Positions 16,736-26,572 are shown, counted from the stretch's first letter. The stretch is DNA of 64,000 nucleotides from Mesorhizobium sp. AR10 (GCF_024746795.1 NZ_CP080524.1:434001-498000), one strand, 5' to 3'. Numbers and translations are program-made. The notes: generated from the letters alone by a model not told the origin.

Positions 16736-17440
16736 TCAGCTGCGGCGGCCGAAGCTCGTCCGCTGCCCGGAGAAGCGGTCTTCCCTGGCCAATCCGGCAG
16801 CCGCGATACGCGCCGGCGCTCCCTGGTTGGTCAGTGTGGCCCGTTTGGCAAGTGCCGCCGCTATCATGGCGTCGGCCTGGCGGGCTCGCTGGTCCGCGCC
16901 GGCATCTCCGGCAAGGTTCCCGGCCATGGCGTAAGCCGATGACTGCCTGCGGGGCCGGAAAGCAATAAAGAGGAGCAGCGCGCCGAGCAGTGCGGCGCCA
17001 ATGACTATCGTCAGACGCGTGCCGGTCATGCCGGTGCGCTCGATCTGGGTCGGATTGGCGGGATTCTGAACGACCGTGAGCTTGTCGCCGACCTGCGGTT
17101 CGCGGGAGCCGTTCTTGTTGAGATCCATGGTGGCCTCGACGGCATCGGCGCCGGTGCCGACACGCAAGGTGCCGGTGAACTTCTGGCTCACCTTCCACTC
17201 TTTGTCCGCGTGCACTGTCTTGAACGCGTCAACCAGCTCGCATGGGATCGTGGCGGTGCTCACGGTCTTGTAGACGACCTTATGCGCCGTCGATTCCATG
17301 TCGCATTCGATGTTGACCGCAAGGATTTCGGCCGACGCCTCGGTCCAGCCGCTTCTCTTGATCATGTCCTTGCCGCCGAAGACAGCGATCAGCAGGCAGA
17401 AGCCACCGATCAATACCAGCTTGATCTTGGTCGTATTCAT
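16736..17440 (-). CDS. membrane protein with DUF3592-like extracytoplasmic domain
   Basis: A 234-residue protein with an N-terminal membrane segment (KLVLIGGFCLLIAVFGG), an extracytoplasmic domain (about residues 30-140) and a second segment (LTIVIGAALLGALLLFIAF), followed by a cytoplasmic Ala-rich helical tail. The VGDKLTVVQNPANPTQIE stretch just before the second segment is how DUF3592 proteins end their domain. Two cysteines (in NIECDM and TIPCEL) may form a disulfide. I chose the ATG of MNTTKIK, which has GAGGGGG upstream, over a TTG two codons before. It converges on the 104-residue gene. Confidence 0.75.
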   Translation of the reverse strand: MNTTKIKLVLIGGFCLLIAVFGGKDMIKRSGWTEASAEILAVNIECDMESTAHKVVYKTVSTATIPCELVDAFKTVHADKEWKVSQKFTGTLRVGTGADAVEATMDLNKNGSREPQVGDKLTVVQNPANPTQIERTGMTGTRLTIVIGAALLGALLLFIAFRPRRQSSAYAMAGNLAGDAGADQRARQADAMIAAALAKRATLTNQGAPARIAAAGLAREDRFSGQRTSFGRRS

Positions 17441-17597
17441 GCGCAAACCCCCTCGCCGCGCGGTTTCTCGGCAAAGAGGCTGCTCGTTCAGGTTGAATAT
17501 TCAGTAAATCGTGAACCGTCGCCATGCCACGAAGGTTACCCACGCTTAATATACAGAAAATGGCACGGCAAATATTTTAGAGATAGTGGTGGCAGCA

Positions 17598-19025
17598 CTA
17601 CCCGTGCGCCACCATGACGTGCCGCACGGCGGTGTAGTCCTCCAGCGCGTAAAGCGACATGTCCTTGCCGTAGCCGGACTGCTTCACCCCGCCATGCGGC
17701 ATTTCGTTGGTCAGCATGAAATGGGTGTTGATCCAGGTGCAGCCATATTGCAGGCGTGCGGCGGTTGCCATGGCGCGTGAAACATCCTTGGTCCAGACCG
17801 AAGACGCCAGGCCGTAGTCGCTGTCGTTGGCCCATTTGACCGCCTCGTCGACTTCCGAAAAGCGGGTGATCGAGACGACCGGGCCGAACACTTCGCGGCG
17901 CACGATCTCGTCCTCCTGCAAGGCGCCGGCAACGACCGTCGGCTGGTAGTAGAAACCGGAGCCTTCGCCCGGCTTGCCGCCGGTGGTGATCTCGATGTGC
18001 TTCAGCTCGGAGGCGCGCTCGACGAAGCTCGAGACGCGGTCGCGCTGGCGGCGTGAGATCAACGGCCCGATCTCGTTCTCGGTGTCGTCTGGGCGGTTGT
18101 ACTTGATGGTCGAGACGGCCGAGGAGAGATCGGCGACGAGCTTGTCGTAGATCTTCTTGCCGGCATAGATGCGACAGGCAGCGGTGCAGTCCTGACCGGC
18201 ATTGTAGTAGCCGAAGGCGCGCAGGCCGTTGACCACCGCGCCGAGGTCGGCGTCGTCGAAGACGATGACCGGCGCCTTCCCGCCGAGTTCGAGATGCGTG
18301 CGCTTGACCGACTTGGCGGCGGCCTGCAGCACCTTCTTGCCGGTGGCGACATCGCCTGTGATCGAAATCATGTTGACCTTGGGGTGGTTGATCAGCGTGT
18401 TGCCGACGCTGTCGCCGCGGCCGAGCACGACGTTGACCACGCCCTCCGGCAATATCTCGGCCAGGATCGTCGCCAGTTTGAGCGCCGTCAGCGGCGTCTG
18501 TTCCGACGGCTTGAAGACGACGGTATTGCCGCCAGCAATTGCGGGCGCCAACTTCCAGGCCATCATCATCAGCGGATAGTTCCAGGGCGCAATCGATGCG
18601 ACGATGCCGATGGCATCGCGCCGGACCATCGAGGTGTGGCCGGGCAGATATTCGCCGGCGAGCACGCCTGGCATCGAGCGGACGGCCCCAGCAAAGAAGC
18701 GATAGCAGTCGACGATCGCCGGGATCTCGTCATTGAGCACGGCATTGATCGGCTTGCCGCAATTCAGCGCCTCGAGCGCGGCGAACTCGTTGGCTTCGGC
18801 TTCGATGCGGTCGGCGATCTTGAGGAGATAGCCCGAGCGCTGCGCCGGCGTGGTGCGCGACCACAAGACGAACGCTTGTTCGGCCGCAGCCACGGCCGCT
18901 TCGATCTGTGCCGGGTTCGCCTCGGGGAGATTGAGGATGGTCGCCCCTGTTTTCGGATTGAGGATCGGCTCCTCGGTCTCGGTACCCTTCTCGAATTTCG
19001 AGCCGATCAGCATCTGGGTGTCCAT
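17598..19025 (-). CDS. patD: gamma-aminobutyraldehyde dehydrogenase
   Basis: A 475-residue NAD-dependent aldehyde dehydrogenase resembling E. coli YdcW/PatD, which oxidises 4-aminobutanal from putrescine to GABA. Visible parts are the [13 protein letters not shown] substrate and cofactor segment, LELGGKAP with the general-base Glu, and the catalytic Cys in [11 protein letters not shown]. The family-specific C-terminus [24 protein letters not shown] is present. It is the last gene of a cluster in the exact order S-T-U-V-W of the E. coli ydc operon. A 125-base gap with a seven-base tandem repeat separates it from the permease gene. Confidence 0.92.
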   Translation of the reverse strand: MDTQMLIGSKFEKGTETEEPILNPKTGATILNLPEANPAQIEAAVAAAEQAFVLWSRTTPAQRSGYLLKIADRIEAEANEFAALEALNCGKPINAVLNDEIPAIVDCYRFFAGAVRSMPGVLAGEYLPGHTSMVRRDAIGIVASIAPWNYPLMMMAWKLAPAIAGGNTVVFKPSEQTPLTALKLATILAEILPEGVVNVVLGRGDSVGNTLINHPKVNMISITGDVATGKKVLQAAAKSVKRTHLELGGKAPVIVFDDADLGAVVNGLRAFGYYNAGQDCTAACRIYAGKKIYDKLVADLSSAVSTIKYNRPDDTENEIGPLISRRQRDRVSSFVERASELKHIEITTGGKPGEGSGFYYQPTVVAGALQEDEIVRREVFGPVVSITRFSEVDEAVKWANDSDYGLASSVWTKDVSRAMATAARLQYGCTWINTHFMLTNEMPHGGVKQSGYGKDMSLYALEDYTAVRHVMVAHG

Positions 19026-19046
19026 GGAAGTCTCTCCCTAAACAGA

Positions 19047-19100
19047 AGCGAGTAGTGGGTAGCGAGTAGCGAGTAGCGAGTAGCGAGTAGCGAGTGGGTT
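19047..19100. repeat. tandem repeat of a seven-base unit (GCGAGTA)
   Basis: Seven consecutive copies of a heptamer, consensus GCGAGTA with one GTGGGTA and one GCGAGTG variant, fill about 50 bases between the permease gene and patD, just upstream of the patD start. No coding frame explains it. Because the unit is not a multiple of three and lies in a 5' region, copy-number change would alter leader length but no reading frame. Confidence 0.8.
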
Positions 19101-19150
19101 TTGACCGTCGATCTCCCCTATCGCCATGCGCTACTCCTTATTCGCTGTTT

Positions 19151-19966
19151 TCATTTTCCACTGCCCGCAATCTGGTCGCCGTCGCGGGTCAGGTAATAGG
19201 CAAGCAGGATGGGCAGCAGCGTCACCAGCACGACGACCATGGCCACCACATTGGTGACCGGGCGCTGGCGCGGACGGATCAGCTCTTCCAGCATCCATAT
19301 CGGCAGCGTCTGCTGCTGGCCGGCGGTGAAGGTGGTGACGATGACCTCGTCGAAGGACAAAGCGAAGGCCAGCATGCCACCGGCGAGCAGAGCGGTGGCG
19401 ATGTTGGGCAGCACGACATGGCGAAAGGTCTGAAAACCGTCGGCGCCGAGATCCATCGAGGCCTCGATCATCGAGCCGGAGGTGCGGCGGAAGCGGGCAA
19501 CGGCGTTGTTGTAAACGACGACGACGCAGAAGGTGGCGTGGCCGAGCACGATCGTCCAGAACGAGAATGGGATGTCGGCCAGCGAAAACGCCGAGCGCAG
19601 CGCGATGCCGGTGATGATGCCGGGCAGCGCGATCGGCAAAATGACCAGCAGCGAGATGGTTTCGCGGCCGAAGAATTTTGTCCGCGACACCGCTGCCGAG
19701 CAAAGCGTGCCGAGGATCAGTGCGATCACGGTCGAGATCGCCGCGACCCTGACCGACAGCGACAGCGCCTGCCACACATCTGGCCTGTTCCAGGTGACGG
19801 CGAACCATTGCGTGGTCAGCCCCGGCGGCGGCCAGACAAAACTCTTTTCCTCGGTGGTGAAGGCGTAGACGAAGATCAGCAGGATTGGCAGATGCAGGAA
19901 CAGCAGGCCGCAAGCGGCGGCGACCTTCAGGCCGAGTGGGGCGGACTGCGAGCCATCAGAGCGCAT
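19151..19966 (-). CDS. ydcV: ABC transporter permease, polyamine type (YdcV/PotC-like)
   Basis: A 271-residue inner-membrane permease with six predicted segments and the cytoplasmic EAA loop [23 protein letters not shown], which docks on the ATPase. It belongs to the PotC branch of spermidine/putrescine importers. It overlaps the first permease by 11 bases and so is translationally coupled. Together with its neighbours it makes a binding-protein-dependent importer. Confidence 0.92.
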   Translation of the reverse strand: MRSDGSQSAPLGLKVAAACGLLFLHLPILLIFVYAFTTEEKSFVWPPPGLTTQWFAVTWNRPDVWQALSLSVRVAAISTVIALILGTLCSAAVSRTKFFGRETISLLVILPIALPGIITGIALRSAFSLADIPFSFWTIVLGHATFCVVVVYNNAVARFRRTSGSMIEASMDLGADGFQTFRHVVLPNIATALLAGGMLAFALSFDEVIVTTFTAGQQQTLPIWMLEELIRPRQRPVTNVVAMVVVLVTLLPILLAYYLTRDGDQIAGSGK

Positions 19967-20924
19967 CGAAGGCCCCCATGCGCTTGGCGCCCCAGAGGTA
20001 GAAGCCCATGATGACGATCGGCACCACGGTGAAGGCGGCGGCGAGCGGGATGTTGCCGGCGGTGCCCTGCTGCGAATAGACGGCCTGGCCGATGAACAGC
20101 CGCGAGGTGCCGATGATCTGCGGGATGATGTAATCGCCGAGCGTCAGCGAGAAGGTGAAGATCGAGCCGGCGACGATGCCCGGCAGCGCCAGCGGAAACA
20201 GCACGTTGCGGAAAGTCTGGCCCGGCGAGGCACCGAGATCGGACGAGGCTTCGACCAGATTGCCAGGCACGCGCTCGAGCGCTGCCTGCACCGGCAGGAT
20301 CATGAACGGCAGCCAGACATAGACGAAGACGATGAAGGTGCCGGTGGCAGAGACCGACAGCGAATTGCCGCCGACGACCGGCAGCGACAGCCAGCCGTCG
20401 AGCAGCCACAGGAGATGCAATTTGGCGAGCAGCCAGGTCAGGATGCCTTCCTTGGCCAGGATCAGCTTCCAGGCATAGATCTTGACCAGGTAGCTCGACC
20501 ACAGCGGCAGCATGATGCCGAGATAGAACAGCGCCTTCCAGCGGCCGCGCGCATAACGCGCCGCATAATAGGCGATGGGGAAAGCGATGACCGCCGAGGC
20601 GAGCGTGACCAGGGCTGCCATCGTCACCGTGCGCAGGATGATGTCGAGGTTGGCCGCGTGTAACAGGTCGCCATAGGTCTTGAGCGTAAACTCGCGATTG
20701 ATGAGGCCTGAGAATTCATCGATCGAGAAAAAGCTCTGCAGCAGCAGCGCGAACAGCGAGCCGATATAGACGATGCCGAGCCACAGCACCGGCGGCAGCA
20801 GCATGAGCAACAGCAACACCTTCGGCTTGCGCCAGAAAAGGTCTGACAGCGCGCCGCGCAGGCCACCGCTTCCGGGCAGGATGGCGGGGGCGGGGGCACG
20901 CGGCATGGTGGCGTCGAGACTCAT
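19956..20924 (-). CDS. ydcU: ABC transporter permease, polyamine type (YdcU/PotB-like)
   Basis: A 322-residue permease of the PotB branch. It has an extended N-terminus (to about residue 30), six membrane segments and the EAA loop [28 protein letters not shown]. Its start overlaps the stop of the ATPase gene by four bases (ATGA) and its end overlaps the second permease by 11 bases, so the three are tightly coupled. Confidence 0.92.
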   Translation of the reverse strand: MSLDATMPRAPAPAILPGSGGLRGALSDLFWRKPKVLLLLMLLPPVLWLGIVYIGSLFALLLQSFFSIDEFSGLINREFTLKTYGDLLHAANLDIILRTVTMAALVTLASAVIAFPIAYYAARYARGRWKALFYLGIMLPLWSSYLVKIYAWKLILAKEGILTWLLAKLHLLWLLDGWLSLPVVGGNSLSVSATGTFIVFVYVWLPFMILPVQAALERVPGNLVEASSDLGASPGQTFRNVLFPLALPGIVAGSIFTFSLTLGDYIIPQIIGTSRLFIGQAVYSQQGTAGNIPLAAAFTVVPIVIMGFYLWGAKRMGAFDAL

Positions 20925-21919
20925 GCCGGCTCGTCCATCACGTGCAAATGTTCGCGGTTGAAGGTGAGCACGACTGTCTCGCCTTCCTCCGGCACAGCAG
21001 AGCCGGCAGGCACGATGGCGTGCAGCCTTAGCCCGTCGGCATCGAGCGTCAGTTTTGTCGTGGCGCCGAGATAGTTGGTCGAAACAAGGCGAGCGGCGAC
21101 GCCTTCGCCTTTCGCAGCACGGCCGACGCGAATGGATTCAGGGCGCAGGCTGCCCCAGCGATGCTGGCCGCAGTAGCGCTGGACGAAATCCGGTGGCAGC
21201 ACATTGGACGAACCGACGAAATCGGCGACGAAGCGGGTCTTCGGCCGCTGGTAGATGTCTTCCGGCGTGCCGATCTGCATGATCTTGCCGTCGTTGAAGA
21301 CGGCGACGCGATCGGCCATCGACAGCGCTTCGCCTTGGTCGTGGGTGACGAAGATGAAGGTGATGCCGAGCGCCTTCTGCAGCGACTTCAGCTCTTCCTG
21401 CATGTTCTCGCGCAATTTGAGGTCAAGCGCGCCGAGCGGTTCGTCGAGCAACAGCACCTTGGGCTGGTTGACCAGCGCACGGGCCAGCGCGACGCGCTGG
21501 CGCTGGCCGCCGGAAAGCTGGCCTGGACGACGAGCGCCATAGCCCGGAAGCCGCACCAGCGATAGCGCCTCTTCCGCTGCCCTCTGCCGTTCCGGCTTGC
21601 CGACGCCCTTGACCATCAGCCCGTAGGCGACGTTGTCGAGCACGTTCAGATGCGGGAACAGCGCATAGTCCTGGAAGACGGTGTTGACGTTGCGGCGATA
21701 GGGCGGGACGCCCTCGGCGCGTTCGCCGAAGATCGAGATCGAACCGGCCGTCGGCTGCTCGAAGCCGGCGATGAGGCGCAGGCAGGTCGTCTTGCCGGAA
21801 CCCGAGGGACCAAGCATGGCGAAGAACTCGCCCGGCACGATATCGAGGTCGACCGCGTCGACGGCGCGGACGCTGCCGAAATGGCGGGAGACCTTTTGGA
21901 AGGAGACGGCTGGTGTCAT
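20921..21919 (-). CDS. ydcT: ABC transporter ATP-binding protein, polyamine type (YdcT/PotA-like)
   Basis: A 332-residue ATPase. The nucleotide-binding domain has Walker A GPSGSGKTT, signature LSGGQRQR and Walker B VLLLDEPLGALD, and a C-terminal TOBE domain (about residues 240-330) completes the PotA/MalK type. The start is the ATG before TPAVSFQKVSRHFG; the frame continues upstream into repeated intergenic sequence and is not coding there. It energises import by the two permeases encoded immediately downstream. Confidence 0.93.
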   Translation of the reverse strand: MTPAVSFQKVSRHFGSVRAVDAVDLDIVPGEFFAMLGPSGSGKTTCLRLIAGFEQPTAGSISIFGERAEGVPPYRRNVNTVFQDYALFPHLNVLDNVAYGLMVKGVGKPERQRAAEEALSLVRLPGYGARRPGQLSGGQRQRVALARALVNQPKVLLLDEPLGALDLKLRENMQEELKSLQKALGITFIFVTHDQGEALSMADRVAVFNDGKIMQIGTPEDIYQRPKTRFVADFVGSSNVLPPDFVQRYCGQHRWGSLRPESIRVGRAAKGEGVAARLVSTNYLGATTKLTLDADGLRLHAIVPAGSAVPEEGETVVLTFNREHLHVMDEPA

Positions 21920-21995
21920 GGGCTGCCAGTCTGTTGCCGGTTTAGCTTTGTCGAATCGCTCTCGCCTCCCGACTGGGATGGCGGATTGGCGCGGC

Positions 21996-22122
21996 ACTCC
22001 CCTCAATGGGGGAGGTTGCGACGAAGCCGCGGCTGGGGTGATCCGGCATGACCTGCCGATCAGCCCCACCTCGCGGACTCCACCCCAACGCTACGCGTCG
22101 ACCCTCCCCACAAGGGAGAGGG
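21996..22122. repeat. intergenic repeat-rich segment between the binding-protein and ATPase genes
   Basis: The segment opens with an imperfect palindrome around CTCCCC...GGGGGAGG and closes with CCCTCCCC...GGGAGAGGG, with GC-rich sequence between. Its layout resembles mosaic intergenic repeats common in Mesorhizobium. Lying inside an operon, it could form an RNA hairpin that stabilises the upstream message, where the binding protein is usually needed in excess. That role is an inference. Confidence 0.55.
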
Positions 22123-22134
22123 CAATGGGCGAAA

Positions 22135-23289
22135 TCAGCGCCCGCCGATGACGCCGATATAGTCCGACACCCAGCGGTAATAGGGCACGCACTGGTTGTT
22201 CTGACTGGCGCATTTCGACACCGGCGTCTTCCAGAACTTGATCTTGTCGAAATTGTCGTAGCCGTTGGTCTTGCAGCCTTCGTCGGTCAAGAGCTCGTTG
22301 CCCTTGCAGGCAGCAGGCACGACCGGCAGCGAACCGAACCAGGCGGAAACATCGCCCTGTACCTTCGGAGACAGCGAATGCTCCAGCCACATATAGGCGC
22401 AGTTCGGGTTGGCGGCGTCGGCCTCCATCATCGTGGTGTCGGCCCAGCCGGTGACGCCTTCTTCCGGCACGGTCGAGGCGATCGGCTTCTTGGCGGCAAC
22501 CAGCGTGTTGACCTGGTAAGGCCATGAACCGGAGGCGACGACGCCTTCGTTCTGGAAATCGTCGACCTGGATTGCGGCGTCATGCCAATAGCGTCCAACC
22601 AGCGTGCGCTGGACGCGCAGCAGATCGAGCGCTGCCTTGTACTGGTCCTCGGTCAGCTCGTAGGGATCCTTGATGCCGAGTTCCGGCTTGTGGAACATCA
22701 GATAGTTGGCGGCGTCGGCAACGTGGATCGGTCCGTCATAGGCCTGGACGCGGCCCTTGTTCGACTTGCCATCGGGCAGGTTCATCTCCTCGAAGACGAT
22801 GTTCCAGCTCTTCGGGGCCTCCTTGAACACCTCGGTGTTGTACATCAGCACATTCGGCCCCCATTGGTAGGGAACGCCGTAATGCACCTTGTCGACCGTG
22901 AACCAGGGCGCATCCTTCAGCCGGTCATCGACCGTCTTCCAGCTCGGGACCAGATCGGTGTTGATCGGCTGGACGCGCTTGCCGGCGACCAGGCGCAGCG
23001 AGGCATCGCCCGAAGCGGTGACGAGGTCGAAGCCGCCCTCGTTCATCAGCGAGACCATCTCGTCGGAGGTGTTGGCGGTCTTGACGTTGACCTTGCAGCC
23101 GGTGTCCTTCTCGAAGGAGGTCACCCAGTCGTAGCCCTTGTCGGTTTCGCCGCGCTCGATGTAGCCCGGCCAGGCGACAATGTTGACCTGGCCTTCGCCC
23201 TTGCCGAGCTCCTTGACCTGGGCGACAGCCTGGCCGGAGAAGGTCAGCGCGACCGTCAATGCAGTGCATGACTTCAGGAATGAATTCAT
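22135..23289 (-). CDS. ydcS: periplasmic polyamine-binding protein (YdcS/PotD-like)
   Basis: A 384-residue substrate-binding protein with a clear Sec signal peptide (MNSFLKSCTALTVALTFSGQAVAQ) and a type-II periplasmic fold. The sequence VNIVAWPGYIERG at the mature N-terminus and the C-terminal YYRWVSDYIGVIGG are typical of YdcS-like polyamine binders. The mature domain contains several cysteines near its end that could be disulfide-bonded. It is the first structural gene of the transport cluster, with a roughly 200-base leader region before the LysR gene. Confidence 0.9.
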   Translation of the reverse strand: MNSFLKSCTALTVALTFSGQAVAQVKELGKGEGQVNIVAWPGYIERGETDKGYDWVTSFEKDTGCKVNVKTANTSDEMVSLMNEGGFDLVTASGDASLRLVAGKRVQPINTDLVPSWKTVDDRLKDAPWFTVDKVHYGVPYQWGPNVLMYNTEVFKEAPKSWNIVFEEMNLPDGKSNKGRVQAYDGPIHVADAANYLMFHKPELGIKDPYELTEDQYKAALDLLRVQRTLVGRYWHDAAIQVDDFQNEGVVASGSWPYQVNTLVAAKKPIASTVPEEGVTGWADTTMMEADAANPNCAYMWLEHSLSPKVQGDVSAWFGSLPVVPAACKGNELLTDEGCKTNGYDNFDKIKFWKTPVSKCASQNNQCVPYYRWVSDYIGVIGGR

Positions 23290-23493
23290 TATCGATCTCC
23301 CATTTTAGCGCATGACCCCGAAGCCGGGTTCGGTCTTCGCTAGGGGTCACACGCGGACTGAAAAAAGGTCAGCTCTTCCTATGGACGCATGTCGCTCTGG
23401 CGGCGGCTTTGGTCCCTGACAGAGAAAGTGCTGTGAAATTTCCGGTTTCGCAAATTCATTTGTCAGAAAGGCGATATCGGTTTTTCCGATATC

Positions 23494-24420
23494 TCAGCGT
23501 CCAGTTTTGTCAGGCCGCTGGCGCACCGTGCGCTGCGACTGGGCAAGGCCGATGAAGTCGCGAGCCGCCTGCGGCAGGCTCGAGCCGCGGCGCCAGACCA
23601 TGCCGACCTGGACGACCGGCAATGAGCCGGAGATATCGCGCGATTCGATGCGGTCGCCTTCCAGCGACCATGGCCGGTAGACGAGGTCCGGCAGCAGCGC
23701 CACGCCGGCGCCGGTGGCGACGAGGCTGCGCACCGCCTCGACCGAGCGGGTGCGGAAGGCGACATGCGGCTTGGCGCCGATCGCCGCCAGCAGTTTGCCG
23801 GTATTCTCCTCGATCTCGTCGACGGTGAGCATGATGAGCGGTTCGCCGGCGATGTCGCCAATGCCGATGATGTCGGCGCCGGCCAGCGAATGGCCGAGCG
23901 GCAGCCATAGCCGGTAGGCCGAGACTTCCAGAATTTCCGACTGCAGGGCAGTGCGGTCACGCAGGTTCGAGGTGACCATGACGGCGATGTCGAGCTTGCC
24001 GCCGATCAGCAAATGTTCAAGGTAGTCGCCATTGTCCTCGATGGCCGAGACCTCGACGCCCGGATAGGCGCGGCGGTAGCGGGCGAGGAGGTCAGACAGC
24101 ACATAGCCGGCAACCAGCGAGGTGACGCCGAGCTGCAGCCGGCCGCCTGTCACCACCTGGTCGCCAAAGAAAGCGCGCCGCGCGTCGGAAACGTCAGCAA
24201 GAATTTTTCTCGCGTGGCGCAGGAACTGGTGACCCTTGTGGGTGATGTTGAGGCCGCGCGGGTGACGTTCGAACAGTTCGACGCCGAGATCGCTTTCGAG
24301 TTCCTTGATCGCCTCGGTGACCGACGATTGCGAGATCGACAGGTTTTGCGCCGCACCCGACACCGTGCCTTGCTCGGCGACGGCGATGAAGAACTGCAAC
24401 TGACGGATGGTGAAAGCCAT
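23494..24420 (-). CDS. LysR-family regulator
   Basis: A 308-residue LysR-type regulator with its helix-turn-helix in residues 1-60 (GTVSGAAQNLSISQSSVTEAIKELE). The ATG before AFTIRQLQFFIAVAE is chosen because it is the family's normal beginning; upstream sequence in frame is low-complexity and not coding. It is transcribed in the same direction as the ydcSTUVW-type operon and sits about 200 bases upstream, so control of that operon is plausible. The effector is unknown. A stem-loop with arms TGACCCC and GGGGTCA lies in the gap before ydcS. Confidence 0.88.
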   Translation of the reverse strand: MAFTIRQLQFFIAVAEQGTVSGAAQNLSISQSSVTEAIKELESDLGVELFERHPRGLNITHKGHQFLRHARKILADVSDARRAFFGDQVVTGGRLQLGVTSLVAGYVLSDLLARYRRAYPGVEVSAIEDNGDYLEHLLIGGKLDIAVMVTSNLRDRTALQSEILEVSAYRLWLPLGHSLAGADIIGIGDIAGEPLIMLTVDEIEENTGKLLAAIGAKPHVAFRTRSVEAVRSLVATGAGVALLPDLVYRPWSLEGDRIESRDISGSLPVVQVGMVWRRGSSLPQAARDFIGLAQSQRTVRQRPDKTGR

Positions 24421-24489
24421 GGCCGGACTAAACACGGCGGCGGCCGCGCTGGGAAGTGCCAACACCCGGCATTGATCCTGCGGTGGAGA

Positions 24490-25266
24490 TCAGAACCCGG
24501 CTTCGCCAACCGCGATGCTCAGTCGCGCACCAGACTCGGCAAGGGCGGCGGCAATGTCGCGCGGCGGCTGCTGGTCGGTGGCGAGTTCGGAGAAGCCGTC
24601 GAGGCCGCAGACCTGGACTAGTCCCTGGCGGCCAAATTTGCTGTGGTCGGTGATGACGAGCGAGCGCTGGCCGCGCGACAGCACCATGCGGGCGAATTCC
24701 GCCTCCTCCAGATTGTAGTCCATCAGGCCCGCGACAGCGTCGACGGCACCGATAGAGATGATCGCGTGGTTGACGGAAAAGCGGCTGACGAATTCGATGG
24801 CCGAAACGCCGAAGGCAGCACCGGAATCGCTGCGCAACTCACCGCCGGCCATATAGACCTTGTTGCCGTTGACGGTGGCCAGCGTTCGGGCGATGTCGGA
24901 CGAATTGGTGACGACTGTAAGCCGCCGGTGGCCGAGCAGTTCGCGGGCGAGGAACGAGGTGGTGGTGCCGGTGTCGAGCATGACCGACTCGCCATCGCGG
25001 ATGGTGGCGGCGACCATGCGGGCGATAATGCGCTTGGTGTCGGCATTCTCGCGCATCCGCCGCTCGAACGGCGGCTCGCCGGCCAGCGACGGCAGGCTGA
25101 TGGCGCCATGCATCTTCAGGATCGAGCCGTCATTGCCGAGCGGCTTGACGTCACGACGCACGGTTTCCAGCGACACCCCTAGCCGGCCGGCCAGGCTGGC
25201 GATGCTGATCGTGCCTTCCTCCTTGAGGAGGCGCAGGATTTCGCCGTGCCGCTTGGAATGGATCAT
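24490..25266 (-). CDS. DeoR-family regulator (GlpR-like)
   Basis: A 258-residue DeoR-type repressor: an N-terminal winged helix (HGEILRLLKEEGTISIASLAGRLGVSLETVRRDVKPL) and a ribose-phosphate-isomerase-like sensor domain with MLDTGTTTSFLA and ITDHSKFGR. Such proteins bind phosphorylated metabolites. It is divergent from the kinase/dehydrogenase operon across a 418-base gap, the usual position for its regulator. The phosphorylated product of a neighbouring choline-kinase-like enzyme would be a sensible effector, which is inference. Confidence 0.9.
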   Translation of the reverse strand: MIHSKRHGEILRLLKEEGTISIASLAGRLGVSLETVRRDVKPLGNDGSILKMHGAISLPSLAGEPPFERRMRENADTKRIIARMVAATIRDGESVMLDTGTTTSFLARELLGHRRLTVVTNSSDIARTLATVNGNKVYMAGGELRSDSGAAFGVSAIEFVSRFSVNHAIISIGAVDAVAGLMDYNLEEAEFARMVLSRGQRSLVITDHSKFGRQGLVQVCGLDGFSELATDQQPPRDIAAALAESGARLSIAVGEAGF

Positions 25267-25684
25267 TGACGTTGCCCGGCCCGGATCTGTTGCACCATTG
25301 ACCGCTTCTAGGGCAATTCGGCCACAGTTTACAATAATTCCTTAAGATTTCGGGCAGAAAGACAGAAAAAGCCACAAGTTTACGTTGACAAGCCGAGCCC
25401 CGCGGAGCGACATTATCTGTAGGCAGGCTCGGAACCGCCACGAAAGAGGGAAGGCTGAGCCGCACATGAATGTGATTGCCCAAACGTCTGAAAAATTGTC
25501 TGACGCAAGGGATTTTCGAATCCGCGGGGGCGGATGCCGGGGTCAAGAGTCCGGCCAAGGGGCTCGTCGGTGCGGTTAGGGCTTACAGACCCGGCGTCCG
25601 CACCGACGAGATTTTCATCGAACTCTCCACGACCGCGCGCCACCCTGGCGCCTTGTTTGAACACCTGCCACCAGGGATGAGCCC
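25267..25684. other. 418-base divergent intergenic region
   Basis: This gap separates the DeoR gene and the kinase gene. It is AT-rich near the DeoR start and contains a TTGACA hexamer at 25385, without a well-spaced -10. A frame opening at a TTG (25476) runs to a TGA that overlaps the kinase GTG, but it has no ribosome site. I see no RNA gene in it. Confidence 0.5.
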
Positions 25685-26572
25685 GTGACTGCCGAAGACC
25701 GCATCCGCGCCCTGCCCTGCTGGACCGGCAGCATCGATATCGCGCCTCTGCCGGGCGGCCTCAGCAACGCCAACTATCTGGTCAAGGACGCTGCCGGGCG
25801 GCATGTCGTCCGCTTTGGCCAGGACTTTCCGTTCCATCATGTCTTTCGCGAGCGCGAGGTGATGACGGCTCGAGCGGCAGAGGCGGCCGGCTTCGCGCCG
25901 GCCGTGCACTATTCCGAGCCTGGCATCCTGGTGACGGAGTTTCTCGGCGCCAGGACCTTCCTCGCCGAAGACGTGCGCGCCAATCTCGGCCGCGTGGCGG
26001 CGCTGCTGCGATCCTTCCATCGCGAGATGCCGAACCATGTCTCCGGCGCCGGCTTCATGTTCTGGGTGTTCCACGTCATTCGCGACTATGCCCGCACGCT
26101 GGAGGAGGGTGGCAGCCGCAAGCGAAGCGACTTGCCACATCTTCTGACGCTGGCGGACGAGCTCGAACGGGCGCAGAAGCTGCTACCGATCGTCTTCGGC
26201 CACAACGACCTTTTGCCGGCCAATATTCTCGATGACGGCAACCGGCTGTGGCTGATCGATTTTGAGTATGCCGGCTTCAACACGGCGATGTTCGATCTTG
26301 CCGGTGCGGCTTCCAATGCCGGGATGAGCGACGAGGAATCCTTCACCTTCCTGACCGCCTATTTCATGAAAGAGCCGGACGCGGCGATCCGCCGTTCGCA
26401 CGCCGCCATGCAATGCGCCTCGCTGCTGCGCGAGGCGATGTGGAGCATGGTCTCGGAACTCTATCTCGACGCGCCGGGGATCGACTACGTCGCCTACACC
26501 GAAGAGAACCTGACGCGGCTCGATGCCGCGCTGGAAAGCTACCAAACGAAGTACGGAAGACTGAACCCATGA
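25685..26572 (+). CDS. choline/ethanolamine kinase-like phosphotransferase
   Basis: A 295-residue kinase of the choline kinase/aminoglycoside phosphotransferase superfamily. It has a Gly-rich nucleotide loop (PLPGGLSNANYLV), the catalytic loop HNDLLPANIL with its Asp and Asn, and the metal-binding LIDFEYAGFN typical of choline and LicA-type kinases rather than antibiotic kinases. It starts at GTG with AGGG eight bases upstream. Its stop overlaps the start of the next gene (ATGA), so it is coupled to a dimethylglycine/sarcosine-type dehydrogenase. The substrate is unknown; an amino alcohol is the family-based guess. Confidence 0.85.
   Translation: MTAEDRIRALPCWTGSIDIAPLPGGLSNANYLVKDAAGRHVVRFGQDFPFHHVFREREVMTARAAEAAGFAPAVHYSEPGILVTEFLGARTFLAEDVRANLGRVAALLRSFHREMPNHVSGAGFMFWVFHVIRDYARTLEEGGSRKRSDLPHLLTLADELERAQKLLPIVFGHNDLLPANILDDGNRLWLIDFEYAGFNTAMFDLAGAASNAGMSDEESFTFLTAYFMKEPDAAIRRSHAAMQCASLLREAMWSMVSELYLDAPGIDYVAYTEENLTRLDAALESYQTKYGRLNP

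Noticed and set aside
25385..25420. TTGACA with TATCTG as a promoter upstream of the kinase gene
   Set aside because: The spacer would be 23 bases, too long for a standard promoter, and no regulator of the MerR type is implicated.
26413..26568. Upstream extension of the dehydrogenase frame into the kinase gene
   Set aside because: The ATGA junction and the GGGIIG site near the N-terminus set the start later.
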